The notes under the pieces were generated by a model. The model saw nothing but the letters and a program-made list of their open reading frames with translations, searched no databases and had not been told where the DNA came from. The position numbers were made by a program, and so were the translations under genes. 64,000 nt of DNA from Bacillus sp. (in: firmicutes) (GTDB lineage Bacteria; Bacillota; Bacilli; Bacillales; Cytobacillaceae). The stretch lies in NCBI GenBank assembly GCA_031177865.1, contig JAPSKD010000001.1, forward strand, positions 62,001-126,000, in the 5' to 3' direction. Shown piece by piece: positions 28,593 through 38,311 of this stretch. Positions within the stretch are counted from its first letter, which is position 1. Each line of letters opens with the position of its first letter.

Positions 28593-29404
28593 AGCATAAA
28601 CGGAGAATGGAACTTATCCGATATGTTTTAATCGCTTTTGTGAGTTTAATATTTTTATTCCCATTCGTGTGGATGATCATAGCTTCTCTTAAAAACCAGG
28701 CTCAAATCATGTCAACGAACTCCATTTTTATTTTTACACCTAGCCTTAAAAACTACACAGAAGTTTTTGCACAATATGATTTTATTAAGTTCATCATAAA
28801 TAGTTTTATTGTGGCTTTTGCTTCAACAGTGTTTGGATTGGTTTTAGGATTACCAGCTGCATATGCGATTGCAAAATATAAACTTCATAAATTCGGCGTC
28901 ATTATCTTAATTGCTAGAATCATTCCTGGTATTTCGTTTATGATTCCGTGGTTTATCATTTTCTCAAAACTGGGTTTAGTCGATACGTATACGGCATTGA
29001 CATTAAGCCATATGTTAGTCGGATTGCCATTTATTATATGGATTATGATTTCTTCCTTTGAAGCTCTTCCGCAAGAACTGGAGGATTCGGCTCGAGTTGA
29101 TGGCTGTACATTACAGGGTGCTTTTTTTAGGGTCTTACTTCCATTGGTTTCACCAGGAATTATCACAGCTTCTATGATGTCTTTTATCCTATCTTGGAAT
29201 AACTTTATGTTTGCTTTAGTACTTGCTGGGGATGACACGAAGACATTACCAATTGCCGTATTTAACTTCATCTCTTATTCAGAAATAAACTGGGGAGCTC
29301 TTATGGCAGCAGCTGTTATCATAACGCTACCAATCTTGATTATTTCATTGCTTTTACAACGATATATTGTAAGTGGTATAACTTCAGGAGCAGTAAAAGG
29401 ATAA
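28589..29404 (+). CDS. Sugar ABC transporter permease (MalG-type)
   Basis: ELEDSARVDGCTLQGAFFRVLLPLVSPG loop. Confidence 0.92.
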   Translation: MKHKRRMELIRYVLIAFVSLIFLFPFVWMIIASLKNQAQIMSTNSIFIFTPSLKNYTEVFAQYDFIKFIINSFIVAFASTVFGLVLGLPAAYAIAKYKLHKFGVIILIARIIPGISFMIPWFIIFSKLGLVDTYTALTLSHMLVGLPFIIWIMISSFEALPQELEDSARVDGCTLQGAFFRVLLPLVSPGIITASMMSFILSWNNFMFALVLAGDDTKTLPIAVFNFISYSEINWGALMAAAVIITLPILIISLLLQRYIVSGITSGAVKG

Positions 29405-29420
29405 GCGTCATCATGAAAGG

Positions 29421-30209
29421 ATGGTCGATGTGCTGATCGATTTAAATGGGATGGTCGGAATCGTTACGGGAGTTGGGAAAGGGATTGGGAAAGAAATCAT
29501 TTTGACCCTAGCAAGAGAAGGGGTTAAAACAGTAGGAATTGATGTATATCAAGGTGATCTTGACCAACTAGCACTAGAATTTAAAGAACAAGGATTAGAG
29601 GGTTTGTTTTTTGACTGTGATGTAAGTGATAGTGCTAGGATCTCTGAAGTTATTAATGAGACGATGCAAAAGTATGGCAGGATTGACCTTTTGGTTAACA
29701 ATGCAGGTGTTGCCGGGAATGGAGAAGTTGAAACATTAGCTGAGGAGGTTTGGGATTACTGCCATGATGTCAATCTAAAAGGAATATACCTGATGTGTAA
29801 AGAAGTCATTCCCATCATGAAAAAGCAACAATTCGGTCGGATTATCAATTCTGCGTCTTTTGCAGCGATTATTCCGAGTATTGGCAGTGCCGCATACGCA
29901 TCCTCTAAGGCTGGAGTAAAACAATTTTCACGAGTTCTTGCTGGAGAGTTAGGGCCTTGGAATATAACGGTTAACAGCTATGCCGCTGGAATGATTCCAA
30001 CAACTCTCAATCACTTTTCTGAATTGCCTCAAGAACAACAAGACCGGTTACTAGACAGCTTAACATTAAGAAGATGGGGTGAGAAAAAAGACATCGCACA
30101 ACTCATCTGTTTCTTAGCATCTGATTTAGCAGGGTATATAACCGGTACGCTAATTGATGTGAGTGGAGGAAAATTTGCCACACAGTTTCCTAAGGTAGCT
30201 TATGAGTAA
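29421..30209 (+). CDS. SDR family NAD(P)-dependent oxidoreductase
   Basis: GVGKGIG, NNAGVAG, YASSKAG motifs. Confidence 0.92.
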   Translation: MVDVLIDLNGMVGIVTGVGKGIGKEIILTLAREGVKTVGIDVYQGDLDQLALEFKEQGLEGLFFDCDVSDSARISEVINETMQKYGRIDLLVNNAGVAGNGEVETLAEEVWDYCHDVNLKGIYLMCKEVIPIMKKQQFGRIINSASFAAIIPSIGSAAYASSKAGVKQFSRVLAGELGPWNITVNSYAAGMIPTTLNHFSELPQEQQDRLLDSLTLRRWGEKKDIAQLICFLASDLAGYITGTLIDVSGGKFATQFPKVAYE

Positions 30210-30264
30210 AATGTTTTTCTATAATTCTACGATTTATTAAAGAAATTATTAGAGGGGCTTGAAA

Positions 30265-30939
30265 ATGAAACCCATTGTGCAGATTTCATTAGATTTAACG
30301 AATATTGATGAGGCTTTGAAAATGGCCGAAATCGCTATAGAGGCAGGGGTTGATTGGATTGAAGCGGGAACGCCATTGCTACTTGCAGAAGGTTTACATG
30401 CCGTAAGAAAACTACGGGAGAAATTCCCTGACAAACCGATTGTCGCTGATTTAAAAACGATGGATGGTGGCTATTTAGAAGTAGAAATGATGGCTAGGGC
30501 AGGAGCTACCCATGTAGTTGTCATGGGTGTTGCCCATCCAGCGACCATACGAGCAGTTGTAAGAGCAGCAAGGGATTATGGTGTAGAAGTGATGGGGGAT
30601 ATTATGGCCTCATCAGACAAAGTATCATGTGCGAAGATGCTTGAGGAAAATGGTGTTGACTACATTATTGTTCATACAGGCTTTGATGAAAGGGGAGAGG
30701 ATCCAGAACGCTCACCATTTGATTGCTTAGAAGATGTGATATCCGCAGTCTCCATTCCAGTTCAGGCTGTTGGTGGATTATCGATTGAACAAGCTGCTCA
30801 AATGCCAAAGTATGGCGCACCATTGGTGGTAATAGGAGCTCCGTTAGTCATTGATAATCAGGAATTTCGGCCAAGTACGGGTCAAGAACAGCTTAAAGAA
30901 ACATTAACTAAGTTTGTGAAAAGAGTAAAAGGCCAATAG
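30265..30939 (+). CDS. 3-keto-L-gulonate-6-P decarboxylase / 3-hexulose-6-P synthase family (OMPDC suprafamily)
   Basis: QISLDLTNIDEAL, VEAGTPL-like WIEAGTPL, IVADLKTMDGGYLEVEMM, YIIVHTGFDE; AGAGGGG RBS fits ATG 30265. Confidence 0.85.
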   Translation: MKPIVQISLDLTNIDEALKMAEIAIEAGVDWIEAGTPLLLAEGLHAVRKLREKFPDKPIVADLKTMDGGYLEVEMMARAGATHVVVMGVAHPATIRAVVRAARDYGVEVMGDIMASSDKVSCAKMLEENGVDYIIVHTGFDERGEDPERSPFDCLEDVISAVSIPVQAVGGLSIEQAAQMPKYGAPLVVIGAPLVIDNQEFRPSTGQEQLKETLTKFVKRVKGQ

Positions 30940-30976
30940 TATCACGACCCATTTTTTTGACATCGAAATTCATCAG

Positions 30977-31004
30977 TAGTCTAGTTTTCTAGGCTATTTT
31001 TTTT
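30977..31004 (+). terminator. Rho-independent terminator
   Basis: TAGTCTAG-ttt-CTAGGCTA-T8. Confidence 0.75.
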
Positions 31005-31011
31005 GTGGACC

Positions 31012-31266
31012 CTATCCAGCCTTCGCCTTTCCCTTTCTTTTTTTATAGGAATAAACAAATATCTCAATTAGAACGGTCAGTATAAAGGTTAAAAAAACAA
31101 TCATTTCAGCTGGATCCATGACACGAAACGGACTTGTTGCATTTCGGAAAGCTGTTTGTAGTTCGAATCCTTGCAGATAATCAAGCCAAAACGAGAAGCT
31201 CATTAGACACACCATCATCAATAAGGTAATCCCGATAATCTTCATTTTTCTCACACCTTTTTTCAA
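31012..31266 (-). CDS. Small membrane protein, hypothetical
   Basis: 84 aa, two hydrophobic segments. Confidence 0.5.
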   Translation of the reverse strand: MKKGVRKMKIIGITLLMMVCLMSFSFWLDYLQGFELQTAFRNATSPFRVMDPAEMIVFLTFILTVLIEIFVYSYKKRKGKAKAG

Positions 31267-31363
31267 TTTATTATTCCCCTTCTAAAACGCTTATATGACA
31301 ACGTATAAATATTCATCTACTGGGCAGAACAGTTAGTAAATAGAATAGAAAGGTTTAACAAAA

Positions 31364-32995
31364 ATGCCTGGTTTTTTCAAGAATAAACGTAAAAATAGTA
31401 GCACATCTAACGAAAACCAACAGCAATTACCAACAAAGCAGAATTTTCCGGATTCCATTGATGTACTATTATCTAATAATCTCAATGTGATTCGTAACAA
31501 AACAGGCAATAGTTTTGATGTGATTGTTCGAAAAGTTAACATCGGTTTACAACCCAAGATTCAAACCGCAATCGTCTATATAGATGGGCTTGTCGATAGT
31601 CAGTCCATAAAAGATTTTTTAATCGAATCCATCATGAAAAGTCCCGATTTGCAGGAAAAGTTGATTCAACAAGATCCATTAGAGGTAATTGAAGATGAGG
31701 CTTTGCCATTTGGGAGTATCAGAGAAGCAAGTGATTGGGATCAACTCTTTTCTGCGTTAATGAATGGAGAAACAATCATTCTTGTAGATGGAAAAACAAA
31801 GGTACTCGTTGTTGATACAAGAGGCGGCGAAAGACGATCGATTGAGGAACCAAGTAGTCAGGTGACGGTGCGTGGTCCGCGGGATGGATTTACAGAGTCG
31901 ATTATCACGAATACCTCATTGGTGCGCCGGCGTATCAAGGATCCGAATTTATGGGTGGAATCAAGAAAGTTGGGCAATGTGACGAATACAGACGTTGCCA
32001 TTATGTATATAAATGGAATTGCAAACGAGAAAATTGTCGAAGAGGTCCGCAGACGGATTGATCAAATTGATATTGATAGTGTTCTTGAATCAGGTTATAT
32101 TGAACAGTTAATAGAGGATCAAACATTTACTTCCTTCCCGACACTTTATCATACAGAAAGACCGGATACAGTTTCGGGGAATCTTCTTGAGGGGAGAGTT
32201 GCCATCTTTGTAGATGGGACTCCTTTTGTATTAATTGCCCCAGCTGTCTTTATTCAATTTTTTCAGTCAGTTGAGGATTATTATGCGCGATTTGATATTG
32301 CGACGGCACTACGTTTTTTAAGGCTTTTGATATTTTCAATATCGATTATCGCACCTGCAGCCTATATTGCCGCAACCACGTTTCATCAGGAAATGATCCC
32401 GACGCAGTTATTAATTGCTGTAGCGGCACAGAGGGAAGCCGTACCTTTTCCGGCATTTGTAGAAGCTCTCATTATGGAAGTCACATTTGAAATATTACGT
32501 GAAGCTGGAATTCGAATGCCGCGGGCAGTAGGCTCAGCCATTTCTATTGTTGGAGCCCTTGTAATTGGACAAGCAGCCGTTCAGGCAGGAATTGTTTCAC
32601 CAGCCATGACGATTGTAGTGGCTATGACTGCAATCGCTAGTTTCGCAACTCCATCTTTTGCGATGGCGATTGCTGCCCGATTGGTTCGTTTTTTATTTAT
32701 GATTGCTGCTGCCACATTTGGTTTTTATGGAATCATTCTTGGAATTATCATGCTTACGGTCCATCTAAGTGGCCTGCGTTCATTTGGTGTTCCTTATATG
32801 ACACCAATGGCCCCATTTATTTTTACGGAGAACGCGGATACGTTTTTCCGGTTACCGTTATGGGTCTCAAAGAAACGACCGAAATTAATCAGTGAAGGTA
32901 ATAGAGTTCGTGTAGGGAAGGACCAGAGACCTCAGCCACCTGTAGGACGTGGCATGCTTAAGTCTTCGGAAGAAAAAGGTGACCAAGATGAATAA
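31364..32995 (+). CDS. Spore germinant receptor A subunit (GerA family)
   Basis: IKDPNLWVESRKLGNVTNTDVAIMYINGIA, FPAFVEALIMEVTFEILREAGIRMPRAVG. Confidence 0.93.
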   Translation: MPGFFKNKRKNSSTSNENQQQLPTKQNFPDSIDVLLSNNLNVIRNKTGNSFDVIVRKVNIGLQPKIQTAIVYIDGLVDSQSIKDFLIESIMKSPDLQEKLIQQDPLEVIEDEALPFGSIREASDWDQLFSALMNGETIILVDGKTKVLVVDTRGGERRSIEEPSSQVTVRGPRDGFTESIITNTSLVRRRIKDPNLWVESRKLGNVTNTDVAIMYINGIANEKIVEEVRRRIDQIDIDSVLESGYIEQLIEDQTFTSFPTLYHTERPDTVSGNLLEGRVAIFVDGTPFVLIAPAVFIQFFQSVEDYYARFDIATALRFLRLLIFSISIIAPAAYIAATTFHQEMIPTQLLIAVAAQREAVPFPAFVEALIMEVTFEILREAGIRMPRAVGSAISIVGALVIGQAAVQAGIVSPAMTIVVAMTAIASFATPSFAMAIAARLVRFLFMIAAATFGFYGIILGIIMLTVHLSGLRSFGVPYMTPMAPFIFTENADTFFRLPLWVSKKRPKLISEGNRVRVGKDQRPQPPVGRGMLKSSEEKGDQDE

Positions 32996-34217
32996 AGGTT
33001 TTGTACTTGTCATTCTATTCCTTACACTGATCCTCCTTTCGGGTTGTTGGAGCAAAAAGGAGCTTACCGACATTGCGATTATTTCTGCTTTCGGTATCGA
33101 TAAAAATGAAAAGGGACAGTATGTAGGTACGATTCAGGTGATTAATCCCGGAAATGTTACAGGTGGTCAGCAAGATGGTGGCTCTAGTTTTGGCCCACCC
33201 GTTAATGTATATACTGAGACTGGAAATAACCTTACTGAAGTAAGTAGGAAGTTTTCCACTAGCATATCGCGAAGGCTTTATTATGCCCATACAAATTTAG
33301 TAGTTATTGGAGAGCGATTAGCAAGAGAAGACGGGATACTCCATCTTTTTGATGCCATGGATCGTGACCCTGAATTTCGAATCACATCGGAAGTAATCAT
33401 TGCTCAAGATATGGAGGCAAAAGATATTGTAAGTGCATTAACTCCAATCGATAAAATACCATCCAATAAAATAATTAAGACATTAAAGTCAACCGAAAAA
33501 AACTGGGGGACACATCTGAGATCAAATATGAAAGATGTACTTAATAACCTAGTATCAGAAGGGAAAGAACCTATATTAACAGGGTTTCGTTTAAACGGAG
33601 AAATCGATCAGGCCAAGAAAATGTCAAATATTGAGGAAACGACTCCAAAAGCGGTTCTTGAAGCTGACGGGATTGCTCTTTTTAGAGATGGAAAGTTGGT
33701 CGATTGGATACAAGGCAATACGGCAAGAGGAACGTTATGGATTTTGGATAAAATTGAAAAAACAGATGTGAATATTGATTGGCAAGGAAATGAAGATGCT
33801 ATTGCTTACGAAGTGATTCGTCAAAAAACCAATATTCTGCCTATCATTCAAAAAAATCAACCCATGATTACCGTAGACGTTAGTGTTGAAGGCGATATAG
33901 GTGAAGTAGAAGTACCGATTGACTTAACAGACCCACTTCTATTAGTAAAAATCGAAAAAGAAGCCGAAAAGGAAATCAAGAAAGAAATTCAAGAAGCCAT
34001 TAAACAAGCCAAAAAAAATAAATCAGACGTTTTTGGCTTAGGTGAGGCGGTCCAACGTGCCGATCCGAACTTGTGGAATAAGCTAAAGTCTGAATGGAAT
34101 TCAGTGTATTTTCCAGAATTAATCGTGGATGTGAAGGTAGAGGCATTTGTGCGCCGGTCGGGGCTGCGTACGAAATCTTTCCTTACTGAAATGGAGGAAG
34201 ATCGTAAATCGAAATAA
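32988..34217 (+). CDS. Ger(x)C family spore germination lipoprotein
   Basis: LLSGCWSKKELTDIAIISAFGID; start at 32988 preferred over the track start at 32949. Confidence 0.93.
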   Translation: MNKGFVLVILFLTLILLSGCWSKKELTDIAIISAFGIDKNEKGQYVGTIQVINPGNVTGGQQDGGSSFGPPVNVYTETGNNLTEVSRKFSTSISRRLYYAHTNLVVIGERLAREDGILHLFDAMDRDPEFRITSEVIIAQDMEAKDIVSALTPIDKIPSNKIIKTLKSTEKNWGTHLRSNMKDVLNNLVSEGKEPILTGFRLNGEIDQAKKMSNIEETTPKAVLEADGIALFRDGKLVDWIQGNTARGTLWILDKIEKTDVNIDWQGNEDAIAYEVIRQKTNILPIIQKNQPMITVDVSVEGDIGEVEVPIDLTDPLLLVKIEKEAEKEIKKEIQEAIKQAKKNKSDVFGLGEAVQRADPNLWNKLKSEWNSVYFPELIVDVKVEAFVRRSGLRTKSFLTEMEEDRKSK

Positions 34218-34229
34218 GGAGCATGTAAC

Positions 34230-35321
34230 ATGGAGAAGGCAAAAATCAGTTCGTATCAGCTATTTGTACTTGTCTTACTGTTTGAATTAGGAAGTGCATT
34301 ACTTTTGCCACTTGCAATGGATGCTAAGCAGGATGCCTGGATTGCCGTTCTCCTTGGAATGATCGGTGGAATGTTGCTCTTTATTATCTTTTTCCGACTC
34401 TATCAATACTACCCCGATAAATTACCAACCATGTATGCGCAGATTATTGTAGGGAAACCAATCGGGAAGGTACTAGCATTTTTATATGTCCTGTATTTTG
34501 CTTATCTCTCAGCCAGAGTATTACGCGATTTTGGTGTGATGCTGGTGACATTTGCCTATCCTGAGACTCCTTTATTTATTGTCAATTCACTCTTAATTAT
34601 CGTGGTTGTATACGCGGTTCGAAAAGGAATCGAAGTATTAGGGAGAACAGGGGAACTGCTTTTTAGCATCATGTATCTACTTGCGGTAACGGGATTTATC
34701 CTTGTAGTGGTTTCTGGTCTGATTGATGTAAGCAATCTAAAGCCAGTATTAGGCGGAGGCATTACCCCTGTTTTAAAAGCAGCATTTACCCAAGTCCTGT
34801 ATTTTCCGTTTGGAGAAACAATCGTTTTTGGGATGATTTTTCCATATTTGAATCATTCACGTAAAGCAAAGATTGCCGGTTTATGTGCGATTGGTTTAAG
34901 TGGAATCAATCTAGCGCTTGTCATGTTGATGAACATTAGTGTCCTTGGTGTTAACCTTACATCTCGTGCACCATTCCCACTCCTGGCAACCATTCAAATG
35001 ATCCAAGTTGCAGAGTTTATCGAACGTCTCGATATCTTCTTTATGTTAGCTTTAATTATTGGGGGATTCTTTAAAATTGGGATCTTTTTTTATGCGGTTG
35101 TTACGGGGGTTGCCAATTTGTTCTCAATTGATAGTCATACACGTTTATGTTATCCGATGGCACTTGTTGTTTTACTCTTATCCATTACGATGGCGAGTAG
35201 TTTCGCTGAACATTTACAGGAGGGCTATAAGTTTGTTCCTGTGTTTCTTCACGTACCATTTCAAGTCATCATACCGGTAACACTCCTTGTGATTGCGATG
35301 ATAAGAAGAAGGAGAGCATAG
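34230..35321 (+). CDS. GerB-type spore germination permease
   Basis: KISSYQLFVLVLLFELGSALLLPLA; multi-TM APC-like. Confidence 0.92.
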   Translation: MEKAKISSYQLFVLVLLFELGSALLLPLAMDAKQDAWIAVLLGMIGGMLLFIIFFRLYQYYPDKLPTMYAQIIVGKPIGKVLAFLYVLYFAYLSARVLRDFGVMLVTFAYPETPLFIVNSLLIIVVVYAVRKGIEVLGRTGELLFSIMYLLAVTGFILVVVSGLIDVSNLKPVLGGGITPVLKAAFTQVLYFPFGETIVFGMIFPYLNHSRKAKIAGLCAIGLSGINLALVMLMNISVLGVNLTSRAPFPLLATIQMIQVAEFIERLDIFFMLALIIGGFFKIGIFFYAVVTGVANLFSIDSHTRLCYPMALVVLLLSITMASSFAEHLQEGYKFVPVFLHVPFQVIIPVTLLVIAMIRRRRA

Positions 35322-35345
35322 GGGAAGCTCGAATCCATTCGGCCT

Positions 35346-35384
35346 ATAAAAAAATCTTCCAAAACGGAAGATTTTTTATTTTAA
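35346..35384. terminator. Bidirectional terminator
   Basis: AAAAAATCTTCC-aaaac-GGAAGATTTTTT. Confidence 0.8.
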
Positions 35385-35846
35385 ATTCGGATAACCTTGC
35401 TGGCGTAATGCCTCGTATACTAGTATTGCTGCAGTACTCGAAAGATTGAGTGAACGAACATGATTGTTCATAGGGATTCTCAAGAAGTGGTTTTTATTTT
35501 TTTCTAGTAAATCTTTTGGTAAACCCGTTGTTTCTTTTCCAAACATAAAATAATGATCCTTCGATTCATCACTGAAATCAAAGCCTGTATGTGTTTTTTC
35601 ACCAAACGTCTCAATAAAATAAAATTCGCCTTGATTTTTAGAAAAGAAGTCTTCCAATGAGTCATAATATGTGATGTTCACATCATCCCAAAAATCGATG
35701 CCTGCTTTTTTTAACATCTCCGGATCTGTTGAAAAGCCGAGTGGTCGGATTAAATGCAAGGCTGAACCCGTTGCTACACAAGTAAGTGCAATATTTCCAG
35801 TATTAGCTGGAATATCTGGTTGATAAAGTACAACATGAATCGCCAA
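35376..35846 (-). CDS. trmL: tRNA (cytidine(34)-2'-O)-methyltransferase
   Basis: SPOUT motifs: PDIPANTGNIALTCVATG, FGKETTGLP, MNNHVRSLNLSSTAAI. Confidence 0.93.
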   Translation of the reverse strand: MAIHVVLYQPDIPANTGNIALTCVATGSALHLIRPLGFSTDPEMLKKAGIDFWDDVNITYYDSLEDFFSKNQGEFYFIETFGEKTHTGFDFSDESKDHYFMFGKETTGLPKDLLEKNKNHFLRIPMNNHVRSLNLSSTAAILVYEALRQQGYPNLK

Positions 35847-35998
35847 TAATGGTCACCTCTAACCTCTATTTTACCCTTTGAATTATAGCACATAAGTCAT
35901 CAAAGGATATTTTTTATACATAACGTAATTAAGCCACTGGGTAAAATGAGTGGCTTAACAATGTCATATATACAATGGCATGCTCGTGATCTATTTCT

Positions 35999-37984
35999 TT
36001 AATAAGGTAGCCGTTGTTCTGTTAAATTATATTTTTTGAGTTTGCGATATAAGGTGGATCTTGCTATATTGATTTCTTTTGCGACCGCAGATATATTCCA
36101 ACCTGTTTGGATTAAGAGTGTTTTAATTTGCTGCATTTCTGCTTGTTCGATTACAGACAGGTTTGAAACCTCAGTAACGTTAAGAGATTGTTTGGTTTTT
36201 AACTCTGCTAAATAATCTGGTAGGTGACTTTTGTTAATTTCCGTTGAGTTGCTGAAGATGACTGCATGTTCAATAGCGTTCCTTAATTCCCTTATATTTC
36301 CTGACCAATCATAGGTCAAGAAGAAATTTTTGGTTTTCTCGGTTAAACGAAATGGTAAATCTTTATGATAGACTTTTGCAAATAGTCTTAAGTAATAATT
36401 ACTGATCGGTATAATATCTTCTTTTCTTTTTCGTAACGGGGGGATCGTAAGTGAAATTACATTTAACCTAAAAAACAGGTCCTTTCTAAACAGTCCTTCT
36501 TCAATCATAGCCTCCAGGTTTCGGTTTGTGGCAGCGATTACTTTAACATCAACTTTAACGGTCCTTGAGGAACCTAATCTCGTAAACTCCCTTTCCTGAA
36601 GGACTCTTAGTAAATGAACCTGTAAATCAAGCGGCATTTCTCCTATTTCATCTAAAAAGATTGTCCCTCCGTTCGCTTCTTCAAACTTACCTTTTTTTCC
36701 GTCCTTTTTACCACCGGTAAATGTACCGCTCTCATAACCGAAAAGCTCACTACTAATTAATTCTTTCTGTATTGCCCCACAATTTATGGCAATAAAAGGT
36801 TTATCCTTTCTTGAACTTACTTCATGAATATACCTTGCAATCACCTCTTTTCCCGTACCTGTTTCGCCGGTTAATAGGATAGGGGTGTTGATTGAAGCAA
36901 TTTGCCGGCATTTTTGTAAAATCAGTTTCATTTCAGCGGATTCACCGACTAAATTGTGATTCTGTGAATTGGTTGAAACAATTGATGAAGAATTGTTTCT
37001 AGTTTTGAAAATAGAAACATAACCTATTTCTTCATTATTAAATATGATCGGTTCTATGTTGATGAATTGATAGCCTTCTGATTGATCCATGAAATGAAAT
37101 GGGGCTTGTAAAAAGTTATTTATTTTTTGCCTGTTTTCAAGTACCATGCCTTTTTTCAAATGAAGGGCATTTAGTAATTGCTCGTCACCATTCACAATCA
37201 CGTATTCATTACTAAAGACTAGAACCGGGTTATCACCCCATTTAGAGGTGTATTGACGATAATATTCATCCACTTGATGATATTTCTTCTGATACATAAA
37301 AAGAAGTTGTTGTTCGATCATTTGTGCAAGGGAGACAGCTAATCCAAGGGTATGTGGTTGTGTGCTGGGCCAAAGACCGGTAAAATCAATCGCTCCTATG
37401 ACATGCTTGGTGTACGGATGAAATATAGGGGAGGATGAACAGGTCATTTGATGAAAGCCCTCACAAAAATGTTCAGCAGAAAAAACCTGAATGGGCTTTT
37501 TGGAAACGATACTCGTCCCAATTGCATTGGTTCCTGCTGCGGTCTCACTCCAATCCATTCCAGGAGAAAAATTTACTTTCTCTGTTTTTCGGATAATATC
37601 TGGTTCCCCTTTTAAATAAATCATTTTTCCATTTTCATCATTAAGTGTAATTAAGTAACCGGTTCCAATTAATTTATCAAAAATAGTATCAATAATCGGT
37701 TTGGCCGCGTGATATAGGTCGGATTCTATTAGGAGTTGTTCTAATTCGAATGAGGTAAGTGCAGTTCTAGCTTGTTTTTGTTCTGGATTTAAACCAATTG
37801 ATTGACATCGACTCCAGGAGTTAAGGATTTCACGGCGAACAATAGTGTCTAGATTTTCACTATCTGAAGGATTGGTTAAAAACAGTTCCCATTTCTGTTT
37901 TAATTCACCTACCTTATTGTGCAAGTCCACTGTAGAAAAAATAGAGAGAAAAGGGTTTGGCAACTTCAGTAACCTCCTCAACAT
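35999..37984 (-). CDS. Sigma-54-dependent activator (AcoR/AcxR-like): GAF, AAA+, Fis-type HTH
   Basis: GETGTGKEVIARYIH, GGTIFLDEIGEMPLDLQ, C-terminal HTH NISAVAKEINIARSTLYRKLKKYN; divergent from acx operon. Confidence 0.92.
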   Translation of the reverse strand: MLRRLLKLPNPFLSIFSTVDLHNKVGELKQKWELFLTNPSDSENLDTIVRREILNSWSRCQSIGLNPEQKQARTALTSFELEQLLIESDLYHAAKPIIDTIFDKLIGTGYLITLNDENGKMIYLKGEPDIIRKTEKVNFSPGMDWSETAAGTNAIGTSIVSKKPIQVFSAEHFCEGFHQMTCSSSPIFHPYTKHVIGAIDFTGLWPSTQPHTLGLAVSLAQMIEQQLLFMYQKKYHQVDEYYRQYTSKWGDNPVLVFSNEYVIVNGDEQLLNALHLKKGMVLENRQKINNFLQAPFHFMDQSEGYQFINIEPIIFNNEEIGYVSIFKTRNNSSSIVSTNSQNHNLVGESAEMKLILQKCRQIASINTPILLTGETGTGKEVIARYIHEVSSRKDKPFIAINCGAIQKELISSELFGYESGTFTGGKKDGKKGKFEEANGGTIFLDEIGEMPLDLQVHLLRVLQEREFTRLGSSRTVKVDVKVIAATNRNLEAMIEEGLFRKDLFFRLNVISLTIPPLRKRKEDIIPISNYYLRLFAKVYHKDLPFRLTEKTKNFFLTYDWSGNIRELRNAIEHAVIFSNSTEINKSHLPDYLAELKTKQSLNVTEVSNLSVIEQAEMQQIKTLLIQTGWNISAVAKEINIARSTLYRKLKKYNLTEQRLPY

Positions 37985-38132
37985 AAATATTTCACGAAAA
38001 GAGTTCGTATAAGAGGATGAAAGCAGTATCTGCAGTAGTACGTATGTATTATTGAAATTTCAGTATATTAAAAATACTAACCGATTTTACTCTGTAATTC
38101 AATAGTCTGTTTCAAGAAAACATTGTGTATCG

Positions 38133-38157
38133 CTACAGGTGTAGTGAAATGCTACAG
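38133..38157. promoter_or_regulatory. Putative activator binding site (UAS)
   Basis: CTACA-GG-TGTAG inverted repeat (38133-38144) plus further CTACAG half-site, about 65-75 bp upstream of the -24 element. Confidence 0.5.
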
Positions 38158-38206
38158 TTCGATTTGTTTTTTTCCTTTATTGCTATGTCTGATAGTAGGT
38201 TTTGTG

Positions 38207-38224
38207 TTGGCACACTACTTGCAA
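38207..38224 (+). promoter_or_regulatory. Sigma-54 (SigL) -24/-12 promoter
   Basis: TTGGCACACTACTTGCAA fits YTGGCAC-N5-TTGCW. Confidence 0.88.
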
Positions 38225-38311
38225 ATAATAAGGTAACAGCAACAAGCCATACATATGGAAACATGAAATGCTGTTAAAAATTTTGGATTTATTGAAAGGA
38301 GAGAGTTTTAT

